A DNA stretch of 64,000 nucleotides from assembly GCF_963664415.1 (NCBI RefSeq), contig NZ_OY761445.1:434001-498000 (forward strand). The letters run 5' to 3'. This document shows positions 1 to 8,914 of the stretch, in pieces. Position 1 is the first letter of the stretch, and each line of letters begins with the position of its first letter. Made by a program: the position numbers and the translations under genes. The DNA comes from an uncultured Desulfobacter sp. (lineage in GTDB: Bacteria; Desulfobacterota; Desulfobacteria; Desulfobacterales; Desulfobacteraceae). The notes beneath the pieces are model-generated. The model saw only the letters and a program-made list of their open reading frames with translations, made no database searches and was not told the DNA's origin.

Positions 1-66
1 CGGTTGCGTATCATGAGCCCTGGTGGCGGTGGATTCGGCACACCAGCAACGGATGAGATTACATGA
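1..66 (+). CDS. 3-prime end of a hydantoinase B/oxoprolinase-like gene (partial)
   Basis: Frame 1 is open from the window edge to a TGA at 64-66 and encodes 21 residues containing RIMSPGGGGFGTP. A TPGGGGxG-type tail is typical of the C-terminus of hydantoinase B / 5-oxoprolinase beta subunits, which hydrolyse cyclic amide rings with ATP. Only the last codons are visible, so the call rests on this glycine-rich motif alone. It runs convergently into the Lrp-type regulator, with only 23 bases between the two stop codons. A weak GGCT/AGCC hairpin followed by five T lies at 69-91. Confidence 0.45.
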   Translation, partial: RLRIMSPGGGGFGTPATDEIT

Positions 67-89
67 ACGGCTGTCTATAATTAGCCTTT

Positions 90-602
90 TTAGGTTTCTA
101 AAACAAAAATTTTTTTATCCTTAAGACTGTCAATCACAAATGAAGACTGGATGCTCTGAATGCCCTGTATCTGGGTCAATTTTTGATTCATAAACTCTGC
201 GTAGGCCTTGATATCCTTTGCAATGACCTTGAGAATAAAATCATGGGCACCGGCAATCTGGTAGCATTCCACAACCTCCTCAAGTTCCAAAAACTTTTCC
301 TTGATCAAAGGCACCGAAGACAGCTTGCTCAAGCTTAATGTAATATTGACAATGACCATGATGGGAAATCCGACCTTTTCCGGATTCACCACCGCCGTGA
401 AATGTGAGATCACACCGGCAGCTTCAAGGCGCTTCACCCGTTCTAATGTAGCAGGCGCTGAAATTCCAACCATACGGGACAGCTTGGCATTGGTAATTTT
501 CCCGTTTTCCTGGAGGATATTTAGTATTTCTCTATCAATCCGGTCCAAATTACGTTTCTCCAATGATCCAAGGTCAGGGCTTAAGGTAGCCTGAAAGGAC
601 AT
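90..602 (-). CDS. Lrp/AsnC-family transcriptional regulator
   Basis: A 170-residue protein with an N-terminal winged helix-turn-helix (about residues 18-70: LDRIDREILNILQENGKI, then an AKLSRMVGIS recognition region) and a C-terminal RAM ligand-binding domain (about 85-160). Family members form dimers to octamers and sense amino acids. It is the last gene of a leftward run pyrG - hydrolase - regulator and overlaps the hydrolase by 29 bases, so translational coupling is likely. The ATG at 602 has a GGGAG only one base upstream. A TTG at 563, just before the conserved LDRIDREIL, is an alternative start. The regulated genes cannot be read from the sequence. Confidence 0.9.
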   Translation of the reverse strand: MSFQATLSPDLGSLEKRNLDRIDREILNILQENGKITNAKLSRMVGISAPATLERVKRLEAAGVISHFTAVVNPEKVGFPIMVIVNITLSLSKLSSVPLIKEKFLELEEVVECYQIAGAHDFILKVIAKDIKAYAEFMNQKLTQIQGIQSIQSSFVIDSLKDKKIFVLET

Positions 603-1188
603 CTCCCAGCTTATCTAAAGCACCACCATAAAAGTGATCGACATCTGAAAGCACCTCCAGCCGAGGGGAAATTTTCCATTTAGACAAAAGATCGTCCACC
701 AGATAAACCGGGGCCAAATCATCATTTTCACCTGTAATAATAAGCCCTGTATTGGGAAGCTGCGCAACCTGATCAAAACTTAACAACGCTGCCGGGGGGG
801 AAACCATAATATGATCGCAGACCGCCACACCGGCACTGACGACATGGGCATTTACCCATGAACCAAAGGAATATCCGGCAAGAAAAAGCTGATCATACCC
901 CTGGTCGGATAAAAAATCTAATGCACTTTTGACATCATCCTGCTCCCCACGGCCATCGTCAAATTTTCCGGAACTGCCACCGGTGCCCCTGAAATTAAAC
1001 CGCAGTGTGGCAATCCCGGCAGCTTGAAAGCAGGCAGCCATCTTGCATATCACAGGTACATCCATATTCCCGCCATAAAGGGGATGAGGATGCGTCAGCA
1101 CCACAGCTTTGCCTGCTTCCTGCCGGTTTAAATTCCCCTCAAGCCGGATATCTCCGGCACTGGTTATGGTGATAAATTCTTCACTCAT
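574..1188 (-). CDS. alpha/beta hydrolase (dienelactone-hydrolase-like)
   Basis: A 204-residue single-domain alpha/beta hydrolase. The early THPHPLYGGNM block, the FNFRGTGGSSG oxyanion-side loop and the nucleophile elbow GYSFG (Ser about 107) are clear, with GENDDLAP (acid) and DVDHFYGG (His) completing a plausible triad near the C-terminus. No signal peptide is seen, so it is cytosolic. The start ATG overlaps the pyrG stop by 4 bases (ATGA), which fixes the start and implies coupling. The family includes esterases and dienelactone-hydrolase relatives; the substrate is unknown. Confidence 0.85.
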   Translation of the reverse strand: MSEEFITITSAGDIRLEGNLNRQEAGKAVVLTHPHPLYGGNMDVPVICKMAACFQAAGIATLRFNFRGTGGSSGKFDDGRGEQDDVKSALDFLSDQGYDQLFLAGYSFGSWVNAHVVSAGVAVCDHIMVSPPAALLSFDQVAQLPNTGLIITGENDDLAPVYLVDDLLSKWKISPRLEVLSDVDHFYGGALDKLGDVLSGYLKP

Positions 1189-2822
1189 TTTTTATTTTTC
1201 AAGGCTGCCCTGATAAATGCCTTGAAAAGTGGATGGGGAACCATAGGTTTGGACTTGAATTCAGGATGAAACTGACAACCCAGAAACCACGGATGATCTT
1301 TAAGTTCCACAATCTCCACCAGGCCATGATCCGGGGATGTCCCTGAGATAACAAGGCCTGATTCCACCAGTTTATCCTTGTATTCATTATTGAACTCAAA
1401 CCGGTGGCGATGCCGTTCGGAAATATTTTCAGTCTTATAGGCATTCATGGCAAAGGTATCTTCAGCCAGGAGACAGGGATAGGCTCCTAACCGCATGGTA
1501 CCGCCTTTGTCCGAGGACTCATCCCGCGTCTCCACTTTACCGGTCTGCTCATCCACCCACTCTGTCATCAGGTAGATCACCGGATAAGGCGTGTCAGCAT
1601 CAAATTCCTCGCTATTGGCATCTTCCAGACCGGCAAGGTGGCGTGCAATATCAATTACAGCCATCTGCATGCCCAGGCAAATACCGAAAAAAGGCACCTT
1701 ATTTTCACGGGCATACCCGGCAGCAAGAATCTTTCCTTCAATTCCACGGGTCCCAAATCCCCCTGGAACCAGGACGCCGTCTGCCTTGGACAGTATGTCA
1801 GCCACATTCTTTTTTGTCAGGGTGGATGAATCCACAAATTCCAGATTCACCTTGGCATCATTTGATATACCGCCGTGGGTCAGCGCCTCATTCAGGCTTT
1901 TATAGCTCTCTGTCAAATCCACATATTTGCCGACAATGGCGATAGTGACATGATGCCTGGGATTTTTCAGGCGCTCCACCATTTCGCGCCAACCGTCAAT
2001 GCGCGGTGCCCGGGCCCAAATGTTCAATTTTTTAAGGATCATATCCCCAAGACCCTCTTCGTTATAGACAATGGGCACATCATAAATGCAGTCCACATCC
2101 TTGGCGGTAAACACGGCGTCTGCACCGACATTGCAGAACAGGGCAATCTTGTTCTTGATCTCCTGGGTCAAAAGGCTCTCCGTACGGCACAAAAGAATAT
2201 CCGGCTGGATACCGATGCTGCGAAGCTCCTTGACACTGTGCTGGGTGGGTTTGGTCTTTACTTCGCAGGCGGTCTTAATATACGGCACCAGGGTTAGATG
2301 GATGTAAATTACGTTGGAGGAACCGGCATCGGCCTTGAACTGGCGGATGGCCTCAAGAAAGGGAAGGGACTCAATATCACCGATGGTACCGCCGATTTCA
2401 ACAATTACCACATCTGTGTCCTGTGAAACCAGGCAGATAGCCCGTTTAATCTCATCGGTAATATGCGGGATGACCTGGACAGTGCCGCCAAGATACTCTC
2501 CACGGCGTTCTTTGGTAATCACCTGATCATAAATCTTTCCTGTGGTGAAATTGTTGTTCTTTCCGAGTTTGGCATTTGTAAACCGTTCATAATGCCCCAG
2601 GTCAAGATCGGTTTCCGCACCGTCATCGGTAACAAACACTTCCCCGTGCTGGAAGGGGTTCATGGTTCCAGGATCAACATTTATGTAAGGATCCAATTTC
2701 TGTATGGTCACGGTCAGCCCCCGGCTTTCCAGAAGCATACCAATGGCCGCGGACGCCAGTCCCTTACCCAATGAGGATAATACCCCGCCTGTTACAAATA
2801 TATATTTAGTTATCTCAGCCAT
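1185..2822 (-). CDS. pyrG: CTP synthase
   Basis: A 545-residue full-length CTP synthase, which makes CTP from UTP, ATP and glutamine as the last step of pyrimidine nucleotide synthesis. The N-terminal synthetase domain (1-270) opens with TGGVLSSLGKGLASAAIG and carries the EIGGTIGDIES stretch. The C-terminal class I glutamine amidotransferase domain (about 290-545) has the nucleophile in FGICLGMQ (Cys382) and the His/Glu pair in QFHPEF. Length and motifs are normal. It heads a leftward operon with an overlapping hydrolase and an Lrp-type regulator. Confidence 0.99.
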   Translation of the reverse strand: MAEITKYIFVTGGVLSSLGKGLASAAIGMLLESRGLTVTIQKLDPYINVDPGTMNPFQHGEVFVTDDGAETDLDLGHYERFTNAKLGKNNNFTTGKIYDQVITKERRGEYLGGTVQVIPHITDEIKRAICLVSQDTDVVIVEIGGTIGDIESLPFLEAIRQFKADAGSSNVIYIHLTLVPYIKTACEVKTKPTQHSVKELRSIGIQPDILLCRTESLLTQEIKNKIALFCNVGADAVFTAKDVDCIYDVPIVYNEEGLGDMILKKLNIWARAPRIDGWREMVERLKNPRHHVTIAIVGKYVDLTESYKSLNEALTHGGISNDAKVNLEFVDSSTLTKKNVADILSKADGVLVPGGFGTRGIEGKILAAGYARENKVPFFGICLGMQMAVIDIARHLAGLEDANSEEFDADTPYPVIYLMTEWVDEQTGKVETRDESSDKGGTMRLGAYPCLLAEDTFAMNAYKTENISERHRHRFEFNNEYKDKLVESGLVISGTSPDHGLVEIVELKDHPWFLGCQFHPEFKSKPMVPHPLFKAFIRAALKNKK

Positions 2823-3011
2823 CCAGTCCTCACTTTTACACGTTTTTAATCATAACTTTTTTAAATCACCATATCGTTCACGAAAAATCTTGCTTGAACC
2901 AATTTTCCAGATAGTTCCAAATTTTTGTCCGCCGGACTTCATATCAGATATGGGGTAATCAGGAAAGCCATATTACAGCTTAATTAATTTAATAATTCAT
3001 TGAGATTGTTT

Positions 3012-3105
3012 TATATGAAAAAACTGAATTAACCAATTCGCTTCTTTCATTATTTGTTGTGGCCCAACCTCGGTGAAAGACCAGGTCGGCCATGGCCGTT
3101 ATAAG
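3012..3105 (-). repeat. dispersed intergenic repeat, copy A
   Basis: It begins with TTTTATATGAAAA, continues through TTTCATTATTTGTTGTGG and ends in GACCAGGTCGGCCATGGCCGTTAT (given in two parts: GACCAGGTCGG and CCATGGCCGTTAT). The same order of blocks recurs near 5820, 27239 and, in shorter form, near 3128, 27580 and 59740. The minus strand is taken as forward because two copies begin exactly at the TAA of leftward genes. Confidence 0.65.
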
Positions 3106-3127
3106 AAAGTCCGGGTAAGACACTCCG

Positions 3128-3196
3128 ATCTTTCAAACTTTGTTGTTGGCTATGCCTGGCAGTTGATATATCAGGTCAGCCCATGGCTGTTATATA
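3128..3196 (-). repeat. dispersed intergenic repeat, copy B (short)
   Basis: It shares CTTTGTTGT and the core GGTCAGCCCATGGCTGTTAT with copy A, which lies 23 bases away, but lacks the TTTATATGAAA half. The core differs from the others by paired changes (CGG to CAG and GCC to GCT), so the internal palindrome GGCCATGGCC is weakened symmetrically. Confidence 0.6.
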
Positions 3197-3202
3197 TATA
3201 AA

Positions 3203-3236
3203 AGATGGGGATTTATAGAGATAAAAACCCCCATCT
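3203..3236 (-). terminator. Rho-independent terminator of eno
   Basis: Read leftward, a stem AGATGGGG/CCCCATCT with a 17-base loop is followed by TTTTATATATA. It lies about 70 bases beyond the enolase stop codon. Confidence 0.7.
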
Positions 3237-3305
3237 GTTGTTCACCTGGTAAATAAAAAATATATCTTTACCATAACAAGCATAGCTTCTTTTAGTCACT
3301 AAAGA

Positions 3306-4583
3306 CTATTTTAAAACAAACAGATCTTCTGGAAAAACGGCACACTCTGCCAGTTCCTCTTCTATGCGAATTAATTGATTGTATTTTGCAACACGGTCAC
3401 TTCTGGACATGGATCCGGTCTTTATCTGACCGGAATTAACACCCACAGCAAGGTCTGCAATAAAGCTGTCTTCGGTTTCACCGGATCTGTGGGACACCAC
3501 GGTGGTATACCCGGAATCCTTGGCCATCTGGATGGTGTCAAGGGTTTCGGTCAAGGTACCGATCTGGTTGAGTTTAATCAGAATGGAATTACCCACTCCC
3601 CTTGCAATACCTTGTTTAAAAATATCCGGATTTGTAACAAATACATCATCGCCCACAATTTGAATACGGTTGCCCAGGCGCTCGGTCATCAGCTCCCAGT
3701 TATCCCAGTCCCCTTCTGCCAGACCATCTTCAATGGAAACCAAAGGATATTTATCAATTAAACGTTCATAGTAGTCAATGAGTTCAGCAGGGGATAATTC
3801 CCTGTTCTCGGAAGCAAATACATACTTACCGTCTTTGTAGAACTCGCTGGCGGCTGCATCCAGGCCGATGCCGATGTCCTTGCCCGGACGATAGCCGGCA
3901 GATTCAATGGCGGCAATAATGTTTTCAATGGCCTCTTCATTGGATTCAAGGTCCGGGGCGAATCCGCCTTCATCACCTACGCCTGTGGCAAGCCCCTTGC
4001 CTTTAAGTATCTTTTTCAGATTATGAAAGGTTTCAGCACCCATTCGGACAGCTTCGCATATATTGGCTGCCCCAAAGGGAAGAATCATAAACTCCTGGAT
4101 ATCCAGGTTGTTGGCAGCATGGGCACCGCCGTTGATGATATTCATCATGGGAACAGGCATAATCCGTGCATTAATGCCGCCGATATGGCGGTATAACGGA
4201 ATTCCGTTGGCTGCAGCGGCAGCCCTTGCAGCGGCCATAGAAACGCCCAAAATAGCATTGGCACCTAAACGTGACTTATTTTCAGTGCCGTCAATGTCAA
4301 TCATGGTCCGGTCCAGCCCGGCCTGATCCATAGCATCATAGCCGATGATCTCAGGCGCGATAACCTCATTGACATTGGCCACGGCATTGAGCACACCGTT
4401 ACCCATAAAGCGGTTTTCAGCCTTGTCGCGAAGCTCAAGAGCCTCCCTTGTACCGGTTGAGGCACCGGACGGCACCGCAGCCCGCCCCTGTGCGCCGCAG
4501 GCCAAGGTCACATCCACTTCAACCGTAGGATTCCCCCTGGAATCAATAATTTCTCTTGCCCTGACATCAATCAGTTCAGTCAT
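3306..4583 (-). CDS. eno: enolase (phosphopyruvate hydratase)
   Basis: A 425-residue enolase, which interconverts 2-phosphoglycerate and phosphoenolpyruvate. The N-terminal capping domain begins MTELIDVRAREIIDSRGNPTVEV. The barrel carries GDEGGFAPDL, the metal-binding SIEDGLAEGDW and the signature ILIKLNQIGTLTET, followed by SHRSGETEDS. All Mg-binding and catalytic segments look intact and the length is normal. It is monocistronic, with its own terminator downstream and a GGGG ribosome-binding site about 8 bases before the ATG. A second glycolytic enzyme, gpmI, sits at 22105. Confidence 0.99.
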   Translation of the reverse strand: MTELIDVRAREIIDSRGNPTVEVDVTLACGAQGRAAVPSGASTGTREALELRDKAENRFMGNGVLNAVANVNEVIAPEIIGYDAMDQAGLDRTMIDIDGTENKSRLGANAILGVSMAAARAAAAANGIPLYRHIGGINARIMPVPMMNIINGGAHAANNLDIQEFMILPFGAANICEAVRMGAETFHNLKKILKGKGLATGVGDEGGFAPDLESNEEAIENIIAAIESAGYRPGKDIGIGLDAAASEFYKDGKYVFASENRELSPAELIDYYERLIDKYPLVSIEDGLAEGDWDNWELMTERLGNRIQIVGDDVFVTNPDIFKQGIARGVGNSILIKLNQIGTLTETLDTIQMAKDSGYTTVVSHRSGETEDSFIADLAVGVNSGQIKTGSMSRSDRVAKYNQLIRIEEELAECAVFPEDLFVLK

Positions 4584-5025
4584 TTTGTCACCCCTTACTT
4601 TATATATGGATAATTATTTAACGTTTGCACCGGACTATCTGGATTAAGAATCTTGTATTAAATTTTTACTTAATATCAATTTGCCGTGGCACATTCAAGG
4701 TCTTATGCCAATTTAATTGGCCACGCTTGTGCTGGGTTTTAACACATTTCATCCGGTTCAATGAAAAAATTCAATACATGTACTGTCTATAAGGGATAAC
4801 TGCAATACCTTGACAAAAAAAGGGCAGTCCTATATTAAGATTTGCTGATACGGTTATGGCAAAGATGGGCAACGCTTAATTTTTCATAACACGAATGCCT
4901 TTTAGCAAGCCATGAAAGAACGCCACGAGATGATCAGTTCTTTCATTATTAGAATATTACGAATTTTGATTATGTCGGATGTGTCCCGACAGGATATGAC
5001 CATAAACCAATCTCAAGGAGTGAAG
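4584..5025. other. intergenic region between divergent eno and adk
   Basis: A 442-base AT-rich divergent promoter region. It holds a good sigma70 promoter for adk (4810-4838) and a 15-base palindrome GCCAATTTAATTGGC (4707-4721) that could be an operator. An upstream in-frame extension of adk is open from 4912 but has no ribosome-binding site and is judged non-coding. Confidence 0.5.
4810..4838 (+). promoter_or_regulatory. sigma70-type promoter for adk
   Basis: TTGACA at 4810-4815 is followed after 17 bases by TATTAA at 4833-4838, predicting a transcript start near 4845, about 180 bases upstream of the adk ATG. Confidence 0.5.
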
Positions 5026-5694
5026 ATGAACATTTTATTTTTCGGCCCCAACGGCAGCGGCAAAGGCACCCAGGGAAAAATCCTTAAAGACAAATACAAC
5101 ATTGCCCATGTTGAATCCGGTGCGATTTTCCGCGACAACATCAAAGGCGGCACCGAACTTGGTAAAAAAGCCAAGGCATATATCGACGCAGGCGATTTAG
5201 TACCCGATGAGATCACCATCCCCATGATGATCGACCGCATCAAACAGGATGACTGCCAAAAAGGATGGCTGCTGGACGGTTTTCCAAGAAATAAAGTTCA
5301 GTCTGAAAAACTGCATGCCGCTTTGAACGAACAGGGCATCAAACTTGACTATGTTATCGAAATGCTGCTGGACCGTGAAATTGCCAAAAACAGAATCATG
5401 GGCAGACGGTTGTGCGAAAATGACAACAACCATCCCAACAATATTTTCATCGACGCCATCAAACCTGATGGAGATAAATGCCGGGTATGCGGCGGTGCAC
5501 TGAGCACCCGCGCCGATGACCAGGACGAAACCGCCATCGACAAACGTCACTCCATTTACTACGATACCGATACAGGCACCTTGGCCTCTTCTTACTACTT
5601 CAGAGATCTGCCTGATGCAGATTTCAAATACATCACACTGAATGGCGAACAGGCACTGCCAGACGTAACTGCAGAACTGATCTCCAAGCTGTAA
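5026..5694 (+). CDS. adk: adenylate kinase
   Basis: A 222-residue adenylate kinase (ATP + AMP = 2 ADP). The P-loop is FGPNGSGKGTQG near the N-terminus, the AMP-binding region runs through ESGAIFRDNI and GFPRNKVQ, and the lid (about residues 125-160) carries Cys residues in RRLCE and KCRVCGG. These suggest a metal-binding lid, although its spacing is unusual because of an inserted NDNNHPNN segment. The start is the ATG at 5026, placed by AAGGAG at 5015-5020. The open frame reaches back to 4912 without a ribosome-binding site. A strong terminator follows. Confidence 0.95.
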   Translation: MNILFFGPNGSGKGTQGKILKDKYNIAHVESGAIFRDNIKGGTELGKKAKAYIDAGDLVPDEITIPMMIDRIKQDDCQKGWLLDGFPRNKVQSEKLHAALNEQGIKLDYVIEMLLDREIAKNRIMGRRLCENDNNHPNNIFIDAIKPDGDKCRVCGGALSTRADDQDETAIDKRHSIYYDTDTGTLASSYYFRDLPDADFKYITLNGEQALPDVTAELISKL

Positions 5695-5701
5695 AATATT
5701 A

Positions 5702-5736
5702 CGCCCGGACGCGCCTAACACGTGTCCGGGTTTTTT
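5702..5736 (+). terminator. Rho-independent terminator of adk
   Basis: The stem CCCGGAC/GTCCGGG, extended by further pairs around a short loop, is followed by TTTTTT. It starts 8 bases after the adk stop codon. Confidence 0.9.
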
Positions 5737-5819
5737 ACCTGCGTCTCATATTACTCGTGAGCAGGCATTTTTTCCTTGCCTTAACGGCTCCAATTTGTTA
5801 GAAGTCTCTTTTATAAATA

Positions 5820-5919
5820 TTTTATGTGAAAGTCCAAATAAACTTTTAAATCGCTTTCATATTTTTGTTGTGGGTTAAGTTCTAATTTCAACGAACGACA
5901 TCGGCCCATGGCTGCTATA
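5820..5919 (-). repeat. dispersed intergenic repeat, copy C
   Basis: A long copy with TTTTATGTGAAA, TTTCATATTTTTGTTGTGGG and the core ATCGGCCCATGGCTGCTAT. It sits directly upstream of rpsU, so it overlaps or adjoins that gene's promoter or leader. Confidence 0.6.
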
Positions 5920-5950
5920 TTTAAATTTATTTTGAAAGGGGCGATGCTGC

Positions 5951-6160
5951 TTGAAAGAAATTACTGTCACAGTTATTGATAATGACGTTGAAAAAGCGCT
6001 GCGTATTCTGAAGAAAAAAATTCAGAATGACGGGCTGTTCAAACGTCTCAAGGTAAAGAAACATTTCGAAAAACCTTGTCAGTACAGAAGACGTAAGATG
6101 AGAGAGGCAATGAGAAGACAAAGAATTGCCGCCTCAAGATCTCGCAGAAGACGTAGCTAA
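5951..6160 (+). CDS. rpsU: 30S ribosomal protein S21
   Basis: A 69-residue basic protein matching bS21 in length and sequence: KEITVTVIDNDVEKALRILKK at the start and an Arg-rich tail rich in RRRK and SRRRR. It binds the 16S rRNA platform near the anti-Shine-Dalgarno helix. Translation starts at TTG 5951 behind AAGGGG. The nearby ATG at 5944 is out of frame, so the TTG start is well supported and unusual. A terminator follows 10 bases after the stop. Confidence 0.95.
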   Translation: MKEITVTVIDNDVEKALRILKKKIQNDGLFKRLKVKKHFEKPCQYRRRKMREAMRRQRIAASRSRRRRS

Positions 6161-6170
6161 GCATTAAAAA

Positions 6171-6212
6171 CAACCCGGTATATCCTATTCACTGATATGC
6201 CGGGTTTTTTTA
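6171..6212 (+). terminator. Rho-independent terminator of rpsU
   Basis: ACCCGGTATAT pairs with ATATGCCGGGT around a 10-base loop and is followed by TTTTTTT. The folC start codon is only 13 bases beyond it, so folC either uses read-through or a promoter inside this region. Confidence 0.85.
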
Positions 6213-6224
6213 TGGACATTTCTC

Positions 6225-7544
6225 ATGACCCCCCCCGCATATAACCAGTGCCTGGAAAAAATTTATAAACTGGGCCGGTTTGGTATCAAACTTGAATTAG
6301 ATACCATTTCAAACATCCTTTCACAGCTCGAAAGCCCTCACAAAAAATACAATATGGTGCATGTGGCCGGAACTAACGGCAAGGGCTCAACTGCGACTTG
6401 CATCGCATCAATCCTTGTTGCCGCTGGTTTTAAAACGGGAATTTACACAAGCCCCCACCTGGTTCGATTTAATGAACGAATCTGCGTAAACGGACAGCAG
6501 ATCAGCGATGCCGATGTGGTCAGCGCATACGAGGCTGTGGACGCCGCAGACAGTAAGTTGTGTCGAAAATCGCGCCGGGCAACCTTTTTTGAAATTGTCA
6601 CGGCCATGGCCTTTTACTATTTTGCAAAAAAAAATGTGGAATGGGCGGTCATTGAAACCGGCATGGGCGGAAGATTTGATGCCACCAACATTATTACGCC
6701 TAAAGTAAGTGTCATCACCAACCTCTCAATTGAGCATACTGATTACCTTGGACATACCATCAAAGATCTGGCTCGGGAAAAAGGCGGTATCATAAAACCA
6801 GGCGTTTCTATAGTTACTGCTGTGTCTCAGGCTTCAGGCATAGACAAATTAGCCGATATTGCTCAAGAGCGAAGAGCCCCCCTCTACCGGTTTAAAAAAG
6901 ACTTTTCCATCCGCAAAACCCCTTGTCATCCAACATATAATTACAACGGCATTTATAAAAATTTCAAAGACCTGACCAAACCTTTGCCCGGGGAACACCA
7001 GCGCGAGAACATCTCTTTGGCCTTGGCTGCTGTCGAGCTGATTTTTGAACAAAACAAAGACATCGACCCTCGATATGAACTGACCCAAGAAATTATCCAT
7101 AAAGGGTTTGAGCAGGTCCATTGGCCGGGCCGCCTTGAAAAAATCATGGATCAACCGCTGGTTATTCTGGACGGAGCCCACAATCTTAAAGCATCTGTTC
7201 TCTTAGGCAAATACCTCAACCAAACATTGGGGGATAAAAGACTGACGCTTGTCATCGGCATTTTGGATGACAAGCCCTATGAAGCCATGCTGGCCCAACT
7301 TTTACCCAGGGCCCAGCGGGTCATTGTAACTAAAGCCAAGATCGATCGCAGCATTGAACCCGCAGTACTGACCGCAGCCATCAAAAAAATATTTAAAGGA
7401 GACGTGACCGTTATCGAAGATGTTAAAGAGGCTGTATCTATGGCAATTTCAACAAGTTGCAAAGACGACGCCATATGCATTGCAGGGTCACTGTATGTGG
7501 CAGGCGAGGCGAAGAAAAAATTTGATGTGGATTTTATTAGCTAA
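6225..7544 (+). CDS. folC: bifunctional folylpolyglutamate synthase / dihydrofolate synthase
   Basis: A 439-residue Mur-ligase-family enzyme. It adds glutamate to dihydropteroate and to reduced folates using ATP. The P-loop is VAGTNGKGSTA (about residues 48-58), followed by GIYTSPHLVRFNERI, ETGMGGRFDATN, the TNLSIEHTDYLG metal-site region and the C-terminal DGAHN motif. The length is normal for FolC. It is followed by a tRNA gene with no intervening terminator, and a clear ribosome-binding site is lacking at the chosen ATG. Confidence 0.95.
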   Translation: MTPPAYNQCLEKIYKLGRFGIKLELDTISNILSQLESPHKKYNMVHVAGTNGKGSTATCIASILVAAGFKTGIYTSPHLVRFNERICVNGQQISDADVVSAYEAVDAADSKLCRKSRRATFFEIVTAMAFYYFAKKNVEWAVIETGMGGRFDATNIITPKVSVITNLSIEHTDYLGHTIKDLAREKGGIIKPGVSIVTAVSQASGIDKLADIAQERRAPLYRFKKDFSIRKTPCHPTYNYNGIYKNFKDLTKPLPGEHQRENISLALAAVELIFEQNKDIDPRYELTQEIIHKGFEQVHWPGRLEKIMDQPLVILDGAHNLKASVLLGKYLNQTLGDKRLTLVIGILDDKPYEAMLAQLLPRAQRVIVTKAKIDRSIEPAVLTAAIKKIFKGDVTVIEDVKEAVSMAISTSCKDDAICIAGSLYVAGEAKKKFDVDFIS

Positions 7545-7570
7545 TATGATATAACATTTTTCAACTTTAT

Positions 7571-7646
7571 GCGCCCGTAGTGCAGTGGATAGCACGTCAG
7601 CCTCCGAAGCTGAAGATCGCTGGTTCGATTCCAGCCGGGCGTACCA
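7571..7646 (+). tRNA. tRNA-Arg (anticodon CCG)
   Basis: A 76-base cloverleaf: acceptor GCGCCCG/CGGGCGT (first pair G-U), D arm, anticodon stem TCAGC/GCTGA with loop CTCCGAA giving anticodon CCG (reads CGG, Arg), T arm GCTGG-TTCGATT-CCAGC and an encoded ACCA end. The glycosyltransferase open frame extends back through this gene but its real start is downstream. Confidence 0.95.
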
Positions 7647-7660
7647 TAAAACGCCTTCCC

Positions 7661-8914
7661 ATGAAACCATACTATAAAACAGGCTTGCGCATTGGACTGA
7701 TATCCTACCGATCCAATCCCCATTGCGGCGGACAGGGGGTTTATATACGTCATTTAAGCCACGCACTATCCGATCTGGGTCACCGGGTGGAAGTCATTGC
7801 CGGCCCTCCGGATCCTATAATCAAAGCCGGGGTCAACCTGACCATGCTCAACACGCTGGATTTGTACAATCCGAACGATCTGTTTCGAACACCCCGTATT
7901 GAGGAACTTAAAGACCCTGTCAACCTACTTGAATGGCTGGACATCTGCCTCATGGGATACCCCGAACCCATGACATTCGGCATGCGGGTGAAGCGTTATA
8001 TGAAGGGTCGAACAAAAGGCTATGACATCCTCCATGACAACCAGAGCCTTTCCTACGGCATACTATCCCTTGCCAGGGACCTACCCGTTACCGCCACCAT
8101 CCATCACCCCATAACCGTAGACCGACGACTGGCGGTCAAGGCCACCAGGTCGTTCTATAAAAAACTTCAAGCCCTTCGCTGGTACTCTTTTATCGGCATG
8201 CAAAAATGGGTTGCCCGAAGAATACCGTCTATTATCACAGTATCGGACAGCTCTAGAACAGATATTGCCAAAGAATTTAAAATCCCTGTGTCAAGACTTA
8301 AAACTGTCCCTATCGGCATTGATATAGATAACTTCTTCCCCCTGGATCATGTAAAAAAGGATCCTGGGCGCCTGATCGTCACCAACAGTGCGGATATGCC
8401 CCTGAAAGGTTTGTATCACCTACTTTACGCAATTAAAGGGGTGCTAAAGCACAAAGAGGTTTCACTGACTGTCATCGGTACCCCTAAAAAAAACGGAGGC
8501 ATCGAAAACCTGGTTAAAAAACTTGATCTTACCCATCATATCGACTTTACAGGGCGCATTGACCACCAACGATTTGTCCGGGAATATGCAAAAGCCCAGA
8601 TTGCGGTGGTACCCTCCATGTACGAAGGATTTGGTCTACCGGTCGGAGAGGCAATGGCCTGCCGGGTACCGGTGATTTCTACAACCGGGGGGGCCTTGCC
8701 TGAAGTCGCCGGGGATGCGGCAAAACTTGTGCCCCCTGGGGATGCCAAGGCCCTTGAAACGGCTATTATTGAGCTGCTTGACGACGAAAAACAGCGTGAA
8801 GATCTGGCCTGCCGAGGGTATGAACGTGCAACAGCACAATTTACCTGGGAAAAATGCGCCATGCGCACGGCCAAGGTATACCGAGAGGTGATAAATGATT
8901 ACCATGGACTTTAA
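7661..8914 (+). CDS. glycosyltransferase, GT4-type
   Basis: A 417-residue GT-B-fold glycosyltransferase. The N-terminal half has RIGLISYRSNPHCGGQGVYIRHLS (acceptor domain with a Gly-rich loop); the C-terminal half has the nucleotide-sugar region VPSMYEGFGLPVGEAMACRVPVIST and GGALPEVAGDAA, typical of GT4 retaining enzymes. The frame is open from 7580 inside the tRNA gene, but the first sensible start outside the tRNA is the ATG at 7661 (a TTG at 7684 is also possible). It overlaps the following methyltransferase by 20 bases. It probably acts in glycolipid or surface polysaccharide synthesis; donor and acceptor are unknown. Confidence 0.88.
   Translation: MKPYYKTGLRIGLISYRSNPHCGGQGVYIRHLSHALSDLGHRVEVIAGPPDPIIKAGVNLTMLNTLDLYNPNDLFRTPRIEELKDPVNLLEWLDICLMGYPEPMTFGMRVKRYMKGRTKGYDILHDNQSLSYGILSLARDLPVTATIHHPITVDRRLAVKATRSFYKKLQALRWYSFIGMQKWVARRIPSIITVSDSSRTDIAKEFKIPVSRLKTVPIGIDIDNFFPLDHVKKDPGRLIVTNSADMPLKGLYHLLYAIKGVLKHKEVSLTVIGTPKKNGGIENLVKKLDLTHHIDFTGRIDHQRFVREYAKAQIAVVPSMYEGFGLPVGEAMACRVPVISTTGGALPEVAGDAAKLVPPGDAKALETAIIELLDDEKQREDLACRGYERATAQFTWEKCAMRTAKVYREVINDYHGL

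Larger units (their letters stand above)
2823..3305. other. intergenic region between pyrG and eno
   Basis: This 483-base AT-rich stretch lies between two leftward genes. It contains the eno terminator hairpin (3203-3236) and two copies of a dispersed intergenic repeat (about 3012-3105 and 3128-3196). The pyrG promoter must lie in it but I cannot pick a convincing one. No coding potential is seen. Confidence 0.6.

Noticed and set aside
4912..5025. 38-residue N-terminal extension of adenylate kinase
   Set aside because: No ribosome-binding site at 4912, and AAGGAG sits correctly before ATG 5026, which begins the conserved P-loop region.
7580..7660. N-terminal extension of the glycosyltransferase into the tRNA gene
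   Set aside because: The extension is encoded by the tRNA-Arg itself; the first good start outside it is at 7661.
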